From: Oscillospiraceae bacterium | Lineage (GTDB): Bacteria; Bacillota; Clostridia; Oscillospirales; Oscillospiraceae | Reading direction: 5' to 3' | Assembly: GCA_009777235.1 (NCBI GenBank) | Contig: WRMH01000020.1 | Span: forward strand, 1 to 46,749 | DNA length: 46,749 nt | Shown here: one piece after another, positions 1 to 7,641 of the stretch | How positions within the stretch are numbered: the first letter of the stretch is position 1 | How the letters are laid out: every line of letters starts with the position of its first letter | Notes under the pieces: model-generated | What the model was told of the DNA's origin: nothing | The model's input: only the letters and a program-made list of their open reading frames with translations | The model's database searches: none | Position numbers and translations under genes: made by a program

Positions 1-574
1 AGACTTTTTGGTTGGACTCCTTGTGGTCATTGATGTATTCAAAAAGCTCATCCAATTTTGTATCCGTATTTTTCGCGTATTCAAGAAGTTTCAACTCGAC
101 ATTGGTAATGTGTTCAAAGAGAAGTGAGTTGCTTGCGATAAAGCGCCGCATTTCAACGAAAGTTTCCATAATGCGGATACTAACTTGAATGGCCGTGTCA
201 CTACGCAGAACCGCAGATAGCATAGCAATTCCTTGTTCGGTAAAGACATATGGCATAGTCCTCCGCCCGCCTCGTTTGGAGTCATTTTCGTCATTTCGAT
301 TTGAGGTCGCAAATTGCGACCTCAAACCCTCGAATTCGTCACTTGTTAATTGGAAGCAGAATTTTTCAGGAAAGCGTGAAATATTACGCCTCACCGCTTC
401 ATTAAGTCTTTTGGTTTCTACTTGATACAGCGCGGCCAAATCACTATCAAGCATGACCTGCTGATTTTGAACGATATAAATGAGGCTTTTTATGTCAAAC
501 GGTCTCTCCACAATCGAGGAGAGTTGAATCGCATCATTATCCTCTGGTACTAATCCTTTCGTTTCTTCACTCAT
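1..574 (-). CDS. ORF6N-domain protein (3' end beyond window edge)
   Basis: An open frame of 191 codons starts at ATG 574 (GGAG five bases upstream) and runs off the left edge without a stop. The N-terminal half has the ORF6N signature: DLAALYQVETKRLNE (about residues 48-62), then NISRFPEKFCFQLT, then GGRRTMPYVFTEQGIAMLS. A helical stretch (EMRRFIASN, then KLLEYAKNTDTKLDELFEYI) follows and probably forms a coiled coil. ORF6N proteins are DNA-binding-type proteins of phages and mobile elements, related in context to KilA-N antirepressors. The role here is inferred from the family only. The gene body contains a perfect 25-bp palindrome at 301-325, between the ORF6N core and the RGGRR motif. No phage structural gene is visible, so this may be a stand-alone accessory gene. 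Confidence 0.85.
   Translation of the reverse strand, partial: MSEETKGLVPEDNDAIQLSSIVERPFDIKSLIYIVQNQQVMLDSDLAALYQVETKRLNEAVRRNISRFPEKFCFQLTSDEFEGLRSQFATSNRNDENDSKRGGRRTMPYVFTEQGIAMLSAVLRSDTAIQVSIRIMETFVEMRRFIASNSLLFEHITNVELKLLEYAKNTDTKLDELFEYINDHKESNQKV
301..325. repeat. Perfect 25-bp palindrome inside the ORF6N gene
   Basis: Arms TTGAGGTCGCAA and TTGCGACCTCAA (12 bp each) flank one central base. The palindrome codes for the short segment LRSQFATSN just before the RGGRR motif. Confidence 0.9.
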
Positions 575-764
575 GGCATCTCCATAAACTTACTATGACA
601 AATTGGCATTTCAAGTTTGCATTGAAAAAAGTAGTCGCAACAAATGTAACGCTCGCTACAACTGTCCCGCCGGTAGCGCAGAAAACGGCGACGCCTAAAC
701 GTGGCACAAGCCCACTATACCACAACCCTCAACCATCTTCCACATTTTTTTGGTATATAATCGA
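575..764. other. Non-coding gap
   Basis: This is the upstream side of the ORF6N gene. I see no convincing sigma70 promoter and no gene. A TATAAT hexamer near 755 has no -35 partner. Confidence 0.5.
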
Positions 765-866
765 CGGTCATAAAATCATTCCTCCCCGAACCACTGCGTC
801 ATCCTTGCGCAGACGGTTCGGACGCTCCGCATCCATGCTCCGCTCTCGAAATGATTTTTATGACCG
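765..866. repeat. Dispersed palindromic element, family A, copy 1
   Basis: A 102-bp unit recurs at 27145-27246 with only a few substitutions and the same length. Its ends are inverted repeats: CGGTCATAAAATCATT at the left and AATGATTTTTATGACCG at the right. An inner imperfect stem pairs CCGAACCAC-TGCG with CGCA-GACGGTTCGG. It carries no coding capacity. The structure is that of a MITE- or REP-like element. It lies between the ORF6N gene and the 3' end of the DUF4214 gene. Confidence 0.85.
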
Positions 867-914
867 CTGCTTATATAGTCAGAGCGTACGCTGCGTGGAG
901 CTTCAGACCTCTAC

Positions 915-968
915 AAAAAACGCCATGCGGGCAGTTGCAATTAGCTGTAAGATATTAGCGGCATGGCG
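915..968 (-). terminator. Probable terminator of the DUF4214 surface protein gene
   Basis: On the minus strand CGCCATGC (968-961, inside the last codons) pairs with GCATGGCG (928-921) and is followed directly by six T. The loop is about 32 nt, which is long for an intrinsic terminator. Confidence 0.5.
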
Positions 969-3424
969 TACGCGCCGCGGTCGAATACAAAGCTCAGGTT
1001 TGCCGTTGTTTGCGAGTGGCTAAATGAGCCGGTTTCTATGCCCGCAGCGGTGCACAGATTGTCAAACTCGACGGAGTTTGCAAACCCCGCAAATATCGCC
1101 TCGCGAGACTCGCCGTTCTCAAGGCGTCCCATCCAGTGCGCAAAGCCGCCCTCGTCGGGCATACGCCCAAAGAACGTCCGGTATAGCATGGTGACAAACT
1201 CTTCGTCGTCAAGCTCTAAGTTTTTTGCTTCCTCGCTAAATACAAAGGCAAACATAACATCAACCGCCGCAACCTCGCCGCTTTCTAATTTTTCCATCCA
1301 GTGGTCAAAGCCGCCCGAGTCCGGCTCTCGCCCAAAAGCATTTAGATACAAAAACTGCACAAAGTCTGTTTCCGTTTCGGGGGCTGGGGTATTGCCCGGC
1401 GTGATGGCGGGTTTTGTCGGCTCGCTGTCGGTCGGCGGCGGCGGGCCGGCGGGTGTGTGGAAAGTGCAGGGGCTTGCCGCCGTGCAGGTTCTTTCTAAGC
1501 CCGTTTCGTCGCAAACGCTGCATTCCGTGCAGTTTGCCGCCTTTGGTGTATGCCCCGCCGCTCTTGAAACTGTTGTCGTGTCTATACAGCCTTCTGTCGA
1601 ACATTCAAAAGTATCGTCGCCGGCGGTTTCGCAAGTCGCCGTGGTGCTGACAAAAACTGTGTAATTATGGTCGGGGCGTTCTGTAATCGGGCGGGTTTCA
1701 GTATGCCCCGTTTCGTTGCAGTCGCGGGTACAGCTTCTTGTTTCCACGCCGTCTGTTATGCAAGTAGGCGCAAGGGTTTCAGTATAGCCGCTGAAGCTGT
1801 GACCGAGTGCTCCAATAGTCTCGCCGCCCTCTGTTTCGCCGCAGCCCCGTGAACATTCGAGAACCGCAGTCTTGCCGTTTATCGTGCAGGTCGCGGAGAT
1901 TGCGATGGCTGTTTGAACCATATCATGCCCTAACACTCCAATAACCTCGCCGCCCTCTGTGTGGTCGCAACCCGTGCGCCTACAGGCATACAACGCCGTC
2001 GTGCCTGCCGCCGTGCAGGTAGCGGGGATTGCGGCGGCTGTTTGAACCATATCATGCCCTAACGGGTTGGTGTCTTTTTCGTCTGTTTCGCCGCAACCGT
2101 TGTCGCAGGTGGCTGTTGCTTTGCCGCCTGCTATGCAGGTCGCGGTATCGCCTGAGTATGTCGTGAAGCTGTGACCGAGTGCGCCGCTTGAAGCGGGCTT
2201 GGTGTCAGTTACGGTACAGTTATCGTGGGTACAAGTCGCGGTTTCCGTGCCGTGACCTTCGCAGGTTGCGTCGCCGTTGTGAACGTACTCGCCATAAACA
2301 TGGTCAACGCAAGTCCATTTTGCATAGAGACCTACGCTTGTTAAACCTTCTAAAGTGGAATTAAAATTCCACGACTGTGTAAAACTCGTATTTGTATACC
2401 AGCCGTCAAATACATAGCCCTCCCTTTCGGGGTCTGCGGGTCGTGTGATTGCGCCGCTCTTAACCACCTTTACGGAAGTATTGGGTCTGCCGTCCATGTA
2501 ATTAAACGCAACCGGGACTGTTTCGGCCTCGTTCACATCGTCAACCGCCGCGACAATCGAGTTTTTAACGTAGTTGAGCACAGTGCGGTCGGTATTAAAC
2601 CAATACGGTTGATAATATATACCCTGTAAATAGCCGCCCGCGCAGCTTATACAGTCATCAAGTTCACATTTACCAATGCAGTACTCATACTCCATTGCTA
2701 TGAAAGCGGCGCGATACTTCACCGCTAAATCCTCATAAACCTCTATGTCCGTGTCTATATTAACGAGAATCGATTCTAACAATCCAATAAACAAATCATC
2801 ATTTGTACCCTCAAACGTCTCATTAAAAAGCGCACCCAAATAGTCTAATATATCATAGCAATCACCGCCGCAATCTTCTTTGCAGATATTGCATAGCCCG
2901 AACAAGTCTATTTCGCCGTAATAGCTAAGGTTTTCGTTGAGCAGCCAGTTTTCATTTATTATTTCGCCTAATCGGTCCCAGACGACGCTTTGACCGGGTT
3001 TGTCTCCATATGCTTCAACATACATAAGCCTAAAGTCGCCGCTGTCTTCTATTTCGTGCCATGAAAAATACACCTCAAACTCATCCGAGCCTTTAATAAA
3101 GACCACTTCAAGGCATATATAAGTATAATAGCCAACCACATGGTCAGAATAATGCCAGTCTATCTTCCAACCGTCTTCTTCAATCGCGTCCGTAAGCAAG
3201 TTGTAAACAGCGTCCTTCTCGTTTTGGGGTAGCGTAATGCCTTCGTCAAGTAATAATTCTTCAAAATCGTACCATAAATCGTCGAGGTTTATGACGTCGT
3301 CGAGGTCAGTTCTTGCTTGCGTTAGGTCTACGCTCGCCGCGTATATCGCGCCGGGGAGTGCGGGGATAAGGGTCAGAATTACCGCTATGGCGGTGACTAA
3401 GCTGATGAGTTTTTTTGTTTTCAT
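941..3424 (-). CDS. Secreted Cys-rich repeat protein with InlB repeat and DUF4214 domains
   Basis: 827 residues; start supported by GGAG nine bases upstream. Residues 1-30 form a signal peptide ending in IYAAS. Residues 31-300 are an unrecognised acidic domain with scattered Cys (CNICKEDCGGDC, CIGKCELDDC). Residues 303-371 match the Listeria-Bacteroides (InlB B-type) repeat, with EGYVFDGWYTN and LYAKWT. Residues 372-650 hold about six Cys repeats of the type LGH..., ATC...G, C..GCGET, common in clostridial surface proteins. A Pro-rich linker (about 659-683) leads to two DUF4214 units at about 686-800 (LYLNAFGREPDSGGFDHWM and LYRTFFGRMPDEGGFAHWM). There is no sorting signal or C-terminal membrane segment, so it is secreted or held non-covalently. 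A cell-surface or S-layer-like role is inferred only. Confidence 0.85.
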   Translation of the reverse strand: MKTKKLISLVTAIAVILTLIPALPGAIYAASVDLTQARTDLDDVINLDDLWYDFEELLLDEGITLPQNEKDAVYNLLTDAIEEDGWKIDWHYSDHVVGYYTYICLEVVFIKGSDEFEVYFSWHEIEDSGDFRLMYVEAYGDKPGQSVVWDRLGEIINENWLLNENLSYYGEIDLFGLCNICKEDCGGDCYDILDYLGALFNETFEGTNDDLFIGLLESILVNIDTDIEVYEDLAVKYRAAFIAMEYEYCIGKCELDDCISCAGGYLQGIYYQPYWFNTDRTVLNYVKNSIVAAVDDVNEAETVPVAFNYMDGRPNTSVKVVKSGAITRPADPEREGYVFDGWYTNTSFTQSWNFNSTLEGLTSVGLYAKWTCVDHVYGEYVHNGDATCEGHGTETATCTHDNCTVTDTKPASSGALGHSFTTYSGDTATCIAGGKATATCDNGCGETDEKDTNPLGHDMVQTAAAIPATCTAAGTTALYACRRTGCDHTEGGEVIGVLGHDMVQTAIAISATCTINGKTAVLECSRGCGETEGGETIGALGHSFSGYTETLAPTCITDGVETRSCTRDCNETGHTETRPITERPDHNYTVFVSTTATCETAGDDTFECSTEGCIDTTTVSRAAGHTPKAANCTECSVCDETGLERTCTAASPCTFHTPAGPPPPTDSEPTKPAITPGNTPAPETETDFVQFLYLNAFGREPDSGGFDHWMEKLESGEVAAVDVMFAFVFSEEAKNLELDDEEFVTMLYRTFFGRMPDEGGFAHWMGRLENGESREAIFAGFANSVEFDNLCTAAGIETGSFSHSQTTANLSFVFDRGAYAMPLISYS

Positions 3425-3606
3425 TTGTGTTTCTCCTTTAATTTTGGTTTGTTTGGGTTGGGTGGGGTGTGCGACCTTTTGCGGGCGACCGCAAGGGTCG
3501 CCCCTGCGGGTAGAAATACAAAAACAGCTATCCGCCGCTAATTTCGGGGGATAGTTGCCTTGTTTATATGTGATTTAGCGCGCGGGAATAAAACGGTATT
3601 AAAACC
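3425..3606. other. Non-coding gap with a GC-rich hairpin
   Basis: Upstream of the DUF4214 gene. It contains a strong hairpin at 3483-3503 (GGGCGACC, loop GCAA, GGTCGCCC). No promoter is clear enough to call. Confidence 0.5.
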
Positions 3607-3690
3607 GTTTGTTTGTTTGTTTGTTTGTTTGTTTGTTTGTTTGTTTGTTTGTTTGTTTGTTTGTTTGTTTGTTTGTTTGTTTGTTTGTTT
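3607..3690. repeat. GTTT tetranucleotide microsatellite, 21 units
   Basis: 84 bases of perfect GTTT repetition. It gives a Cys-Leu-Phe-Val open frame in every plus-strand frame, so the apparent 68-codon ORF across it is an artefact. Tracts of this kind slip during replication and vary in length between cells. Confidence 0.97.
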
Positions 3691-3758
3691 GAATAATTTT
3701 GTCGCTTTCCGTCATTTCTGTCAAGCCTTTTTCAATTTTTATTTTGCGGGTTTTTGCG

Positions 3759-3990
3759 ATGTTTAGGGCATATCCTGCGTAGAGCTTTTTAGCGGAGTAA
3801 ATTAGAGAGTGTAGGCGAAATAGCGGATAAGGTCGAGCACTGTTTGAGCAAAGTGACTTTCATTGATAAAGCAAATAAAGTTCGATTTGTAGATTGAAAG
3901 TCACTTGGCGAGTTTGCGAAGACCCCGCTATGAGCTGTACAGTCTCTTTTTACGTAGGTCAAAGCTCTACGCAGGATATGACCTAAACAT
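3759..3990. repeat. 232-bp element with about 30-bp terminal inverted repeats, family C
   Basis: The left end (ATGTTTAGGGCATATCCTGC, then GTAGAGCTTT) is the reverse complement of the right end (AAAGCTCTAC, then GCAGGATATGACCTAAACAT), with one mismatch. Inside, AAGTGACTTTCA and TGAAAGTCACTT form a second inverted pair. There is no coding capacity. This is MITE-like. No second copy is seen in the window. Confidence 0.8.
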
Positions 3991-4065
3991 AAGATATTAT
4001 AACGTAGTTTGGTTGCATTTGTCAAAGGCTTTTTGAGAGTTGGTGCAAGGAGCCATATATAAAAT

Positions 4066-4094
4066 TTGACATATCGCTTCTAATGCAATAGTAT
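4066..4094 (+). promoter_or_regulatory. Promoter of the EamA transporter, apparently leaderless
   Basis: TTGACA (4066-4071), 17-bp spacer, TAGTAT (4089-4094). The -10 box ends six bases before the ATG at 4101, so transcription would begin at or beside the start codon. No ribosome site precedes the ATG within the predicted transcript. Confidence 0.6.
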
Positions 4095-4100
4095 TTATAT

Positions 4101-4958
4101 ATGGTTGTTGACAAGAAAACAGGCGCGCTGTTTATGGCGGCGGCTTCCGTGTGCTGGAGTTTCGGGGGCGTTTTTATTAAGTTTATCCCTTGGGGGGCAA
4201 TGAGCATTGTCGGCCTTAGAGCTGTGTTCGCCGCTTTGGTTTTTGTCGTGTTTCGCAAAAGCTTTCGTGTAAACCTCACTTTGGGTAACATAATTACCGC
4301 GCTTTGCCTGTCGGCAACGACTTTGCTTTATGTGTTCGCAAACAAAATGACTACCGCAGCGGCAGCAATTCTTTTGCAGTTCACGGCTCCTGTTTTTATC
4401 GTGCTGATTTATCTTGTGTTTTATCGGAAAAAGCCCTCGCTCGGCTCTGTACTTGCCATACTGCTCACGCTTGCGGGAATGTGGCTGTTCTTAATGGACG
4501 GGTTTGGAGCAGGGGGTTTTGTGGGAAATGTTTTGGCAATCATTTCCGGTCTGACTATGGCGGGGGTGTATGTCGGCAACAAGCGGGCGGATACAAATCC
4601 GCAGGACGCGTTGTTTCTGGGTTTTCTGATAAACTCATTTATTGGATTGATTTTTGCTGTGACGGAAGTGACTGCTGATTTTTCCTCATGGATTATTGTT
4701 ATACTGCTTGGGGTTGTTCAGGTGGGGCTTGCTTATGTGTTTTTCTCAAAAGCTATCAAGAGTGTTTCAGCTTTGCTCGCCTGCCTTATCTCCACCGTTG
4801 AACCTTTGTTGAACCCCCTTTGGGTCATGCTCGCAGGGTTTGCGGGGCTTTTAGATGTGACGGAGATACCGGGTCTGTTTGCCCTCGTCGGCGGCGCAAT
4901 CATAATCTGCTCTGTTGTCGGGTACAGTATTTGGGAAGACAAAGCGCCCCGAGATTAA
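4101..4958 (+). CDS. EamA-family (DMT) transporter
   Basis: 285 residues with about ten membrane segments in two five-helix halves, the usual EamA/RhaT layout and length. The N-terminus ALFMAAASVCWSFGGVFIKF and the internal repeat pattern (LLQFTAPVFIVLIYLVF in the first half, LLACLISTVEPLLNPLWVM in the second) are characteristic. Members export metabolites or amino acids; the substrate cannot be read from sequence. The start at 4101 is the first in-frame ATG and has no Shine-Dalgarno, but the -10 box sits just in front of it (possible leaderless mRNA). ATG 4134 is the alternative. It converges with the GH2 gene. Confidence 0.9.
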   Translation: MVVDKKTGALFMAAASVCWSFGGVFIKFIPWGAMSIVGLRAVFAALVFVVFRKSFRVNLTLGNIITALCLSATTLLYVFANKMTTAAAAILLQFTAPVFIVLIYLVFYRKKPSLGSVLAILLTLAGMWLFLMDGFGAGGFVGNVLAIISGLTMAGVYVGNKRADTNPQDALFLGFLINSFIGLIFAVTEVTADFSSWIIVILLGVVQVGLAYVFFSKAIKSVSALLACLISTVEPLLNPLWVMLAGFAGLLDVTEIPGLFALVGGAIIICSVVGYSIWEDKAPRD

Positions 4959-4988
4959 ATCTGAGAAATCCAGCATTTGCAGTCGTTT

Positions 4989-5019
4989 GAGGAAATGTTT
5001 AATTATTAAACATTTCCTC
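4989..5019. terminator. Palindrome between convergent genes, probable bidirectional terminator
   Basis: GAGGAAATGTTTAAT and ATTAAACATTTCCTC are perfect 15-bp arms around one base. It lies between the EamA stop (4958) and the GH2 stop (5038). There is no long T run, so termination efficiency is uncertain. Confidence 0.55.
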
Positions 5020-5037
5020 CCTCGCGAGTGTGGGTTT

Positions 5038-7641
5038 TCATTTGGAATGTTCGCGGCCTATGTCGTATACGGAGCGCACTTTCAAGTTTTTTGGATCGCC
5101 GCGCAAAATTTGCACAGTATAACTTCCGGCGTTTAAGTCAAAGAAATTATCACTGAGCAAAAAGTCCGAGCCGTCCGAGTCATCCGAGTCATCCGAGCCG
5201 CTGCCGTAAATCTCGACATTTTTCGCGAAAGCCCCCGCCGTGACGGTTATGTTATCGCCGCTTCGCTCTATGGCGAGCTTCGGGTCTGCAAAATTATAGT
5301 GCTTTGGCCTGCAAAACAACGCGCTGCCCGACGAGACTATTTTGCCGTCCGCCTCAAGCTCATAGCTGAAATAATCGGAAAGCTCGTCACAATCCGAAAA
5401 ATCAAGCTCGTCCTGCCATAGGGCGCAAAGCGCCGGAACGCTGATAAGCTCCTCGCCGCTTTTGATTATATCGGACGACGGCTTGCGAAGTGCCCATCTG
5501 ATAAGCCCCTGCGCGTCTTTTCTCGTATCGTTTGTCACCGCGAGCCTTGCGGCTTTTTTAATAGGCGCGGGCTGCCGCGTGGGAACCTCACGCTCGGTCA
5601 TCTCCCCTGTTTCATGGCATGATAACAGAAGCGGCGCGAAAAATCTTTTCGCGAAATAATGCAACGCTTTCCACCGTCCGAAATAATCAATTGACGCCCA
5701 CGACGCCACCGGCCAAATATCGTTGACCTGCCAATAAATCGTGCCCATGCAACGCCCGCGGCTGCGCCGCCAATGCTCGACGCCATAACGCAGCGCTTCG
5801 GCCTGCAAAAGCCCCGAAGCGTACAGCAAATTTTCAAAACTCGACGGATAGAGATACGAGCCCGACAGATAGTACATGATCCTGCCGTTTGCCGAGCCGT
5901 TGCGCTGGTGCATTTCCATCACACGCGAGAAAATGTTGAGGTCTTCCGGAAGCGTATATGACTTTACAGTCTCTATGCACGGGAAACTTTGAAAGCCAAA
6001 CTCGGAGACAAAGCGCGAATAACGCTCCCGATATTCGGAAAAAGGCTTTAGCTCATGCCACACCTCCCAATTATGGACATTGCCTCTGTCGTCGCTGTTC
6101 GGGTCGTCAAAGCTGCCCCCGGACGACGGCGACGACGGCCAATAAAATGTGTTCCTGTCGTGGTTTTTGACCTCTTCCGGTATGATTTGCTCAAATATGC
6201 GGATATAGTCCGCTTTTTGCTTTGGCGTTCTTTGAAACGTGTCCATGTCCTGCTGCCACTCGATTTCATTGCTTCCGCACCACAAAGCGAGGGATGCGTG
6301 GTGGCGCAGGCGTTTTACATTGTCACGAACCTCCGCCCGAATGTTTGCCTCTAATTCCGGCGTCAGCTCATATATGGCGCAGGCAAACATGAAGTCCTGC
6401 CATACCAGTATGCCAAGCTCGTCGCATATATCGTAAAATTCGTCGTCTGGATAATAGCCGCCGCCCCATACACGTATGATGTTGTAGTTTGCCAGAACGC
6501 AGTCTTCCAAAAGCCTGCGCTTTTTTTCGTATGTTATGCGCGAGAGGATATTATCTTGCGGTATGTAGTCCGCGCCCATCGCGAAAATCTTGGTGTTGTT
6601 TACTTTTATCGCGAAAGACTCTCCCCACTCGTCCTTTTCCCTGTCAACCGTCATGGTGCGCAAGCCTATCCGCCGCTCCCACACATCAAGAGCGTTTCCG
6701 TCTTTATCTATCAATGTGATTTGTATACCGTAGAGCGGTTTACCGCCGTCGCGAAGCGGCGAACCGCCGCAACGCGAGGGCGGGGGCGGTTCGAAGCCGT
6801 TTGGCCACCATAGCTGCGGGTCATTTATCACTATCGGCTCGCTGTTAAACCACGGCAGATTGTCTCCGTCATCAGCTCCCGCAGCGCCGCCGGAAGCGGA
6901 GCTGTAAAACGCCGCGCAGTCAATCTGGCAGGCGGATATTTCGCCGTCAGGCGCTGCTACGACAATGTCTATACAGCATTTTTCACCGCTGCACTCTATG
7001 TCAAACACCAGCTCTACCTTGCCATCGTCCCTGTGGTTTTGGGTTATATACACGCTGTCGAGGCTGGCTCTGTCCGCATAACCAATTGAAATGCCGCGCC
7101 AGATACCGGCGTCGGGCAGTCTCGGACCCCAGTCCCAACCAAACATGCAGTGCGCCTTGCGGATATGCGGAAATCCGCGCATGGCGTCATGCGCGCCGTC
7201 AACATTTACCTCTTCATATTTGGCGGCGATATATTTTGTGGGCGAGCGGAAAATGAGCTTTAGCTCATTGCCGCTTTTTTCGACATATTCCGTGATGTCA
7301 AATTCAAAGCGCCTGTGCATATTGTCCGCGCGGCCGACGCGGTTTCCGTTCAACTCAATGTCGCATATGGTATCGAGCCCCCGGCAAATCAGAAAAATTG
7401 GCAAACCCGGAGCAAGACCGAGCGGCACAAGGTCAAAAGTCCTTGTGAAAACAAAATCGTTGTCCATTATTTTCAAAGCGTCAAGTTCATTTGAACGCCA
7501 ATACGGGTCAGGCATCTTGCCCGCATCAAGGAGCGCGGAATATACCGAGCCCGGTATCGCAGCCGTCAATTTTTCGCCGCCGTAAGGCGCTTCTCCTACG
7601 ATTTCGAGTTTCCACTCGCCGTTTAATGATTGCAGCTTCAT
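5038..7641 (-). CDS. Glycoside hydrolase family 2, probable beta-mannosidase
   Basis: 867 residues, cytoplasmic (no signal peptide). The order is GH2 sugar-binding domain (1-190, with GFPHIRKAHCMFGWDWGPRLP typical of beta-mannosidases split around residues 156-176), immunoglobulin-like domain, then TIM barrel (about 330-670). The acid/base Glu is E459 in WCGSNE and the nucleophile is E547 in VSEFGFQS. VWGGGYYPDDEFYDICDELG precedes them as in the family. The reaction is release of terminal beta-mannose from manno-oligosaccharides or N-glycan cores. Its ATG overlaps the TGA of the upstream GH3 gene by four bases, so the two are translationally coupled. Between WWPNGF and KPLYG there is an extra stretch of about 15 residues coded by a GC-rich inverted repeat (6760-6793), where the family normally has a short turn. 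Confidence 0.92.
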   Translation of the reverse strand: MKLQSLNGEWKLEIVGEAPYGGEKLTAAIPGSVYSALLDAGKMPDPYWRSNELDALKIMDNDFVFTRTFDLVPLGLAPGLPIFLICRGLDTICDIELNGNRVGRADNMHRRFEFDITEYVEKSGNELKLIFRSPTKYIAAKYEEVNVDGAHDAMRGFPHIRKAHCMFGWDWGPRLPDAGIWRGISIGYADRASLDSVYITQNHRDDGKVELVFDIECSGEKCCIDIVVAAPDGEISACQIDCAAFYSSASGGAAGADDGDNLPWFNSEPIVINDPQLWWPNGFEPPPPSRCGGSPLRDGGKPLYGIQITLIDKDGNALDVWERRIGLRTMTVDREKDEWGESFAIKVNNTKIFAMGADYIPQDNILSRITYEKKRRLLEDCVLANYNIIRVWGGGYYPDDEFYDICDELGILVWQDFMFACAIYELTPELEANIRAEVRDNVKRLRHHASLALWCGSNEIEWQQDMDTFQRTPKQKADYIRIFEQIIPEEVKNHDRNTFYWPSSPSSGGSFDDPNSDDRGNVHNWEVWHELKPFSEYRERYSRFVSEFGFQSFPCIETVKSYTLPEDLNIFSRVMEMHQRNGSANGRIMYYLSGSYLYPSSFENLLYASGLLQAEALRYGVEHWRRSRGRCMGTIYWQVNDIWPVASWASIDYFGRWKALHYFAKRFFAPLLLSCHETGEMTEREVPTRQPAPIKKAARLAVTNDTRKDAQGLIRWALRKPSSDIIKSGEELISVPALCALWQDELDFSDCDELSDYFSYELEADGKIVSSGSALFCRPKHYNFADPKLAIERSGDNITVTAGAFAKNVEIYGSGSDDSDDSDGSDFLLSDNFFDLNAGSYTVQILRGDPKNLKVRSVYDIGREHSK

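Noticed and set aside
595-1023. Plus-strand frame of 142 codons
   Set aside because: It runs through the family A repeat and the antisense of the DUF4214 gene. No ribosome site, no recognisable protein.
3560-3766. Plus-strand frame coding a Cys-Leu-Phe-Val repeat
   Set aside because: It is produced by the GTTT microsatellite, which is open in all plus-strand frames. No ribosome site and no family.
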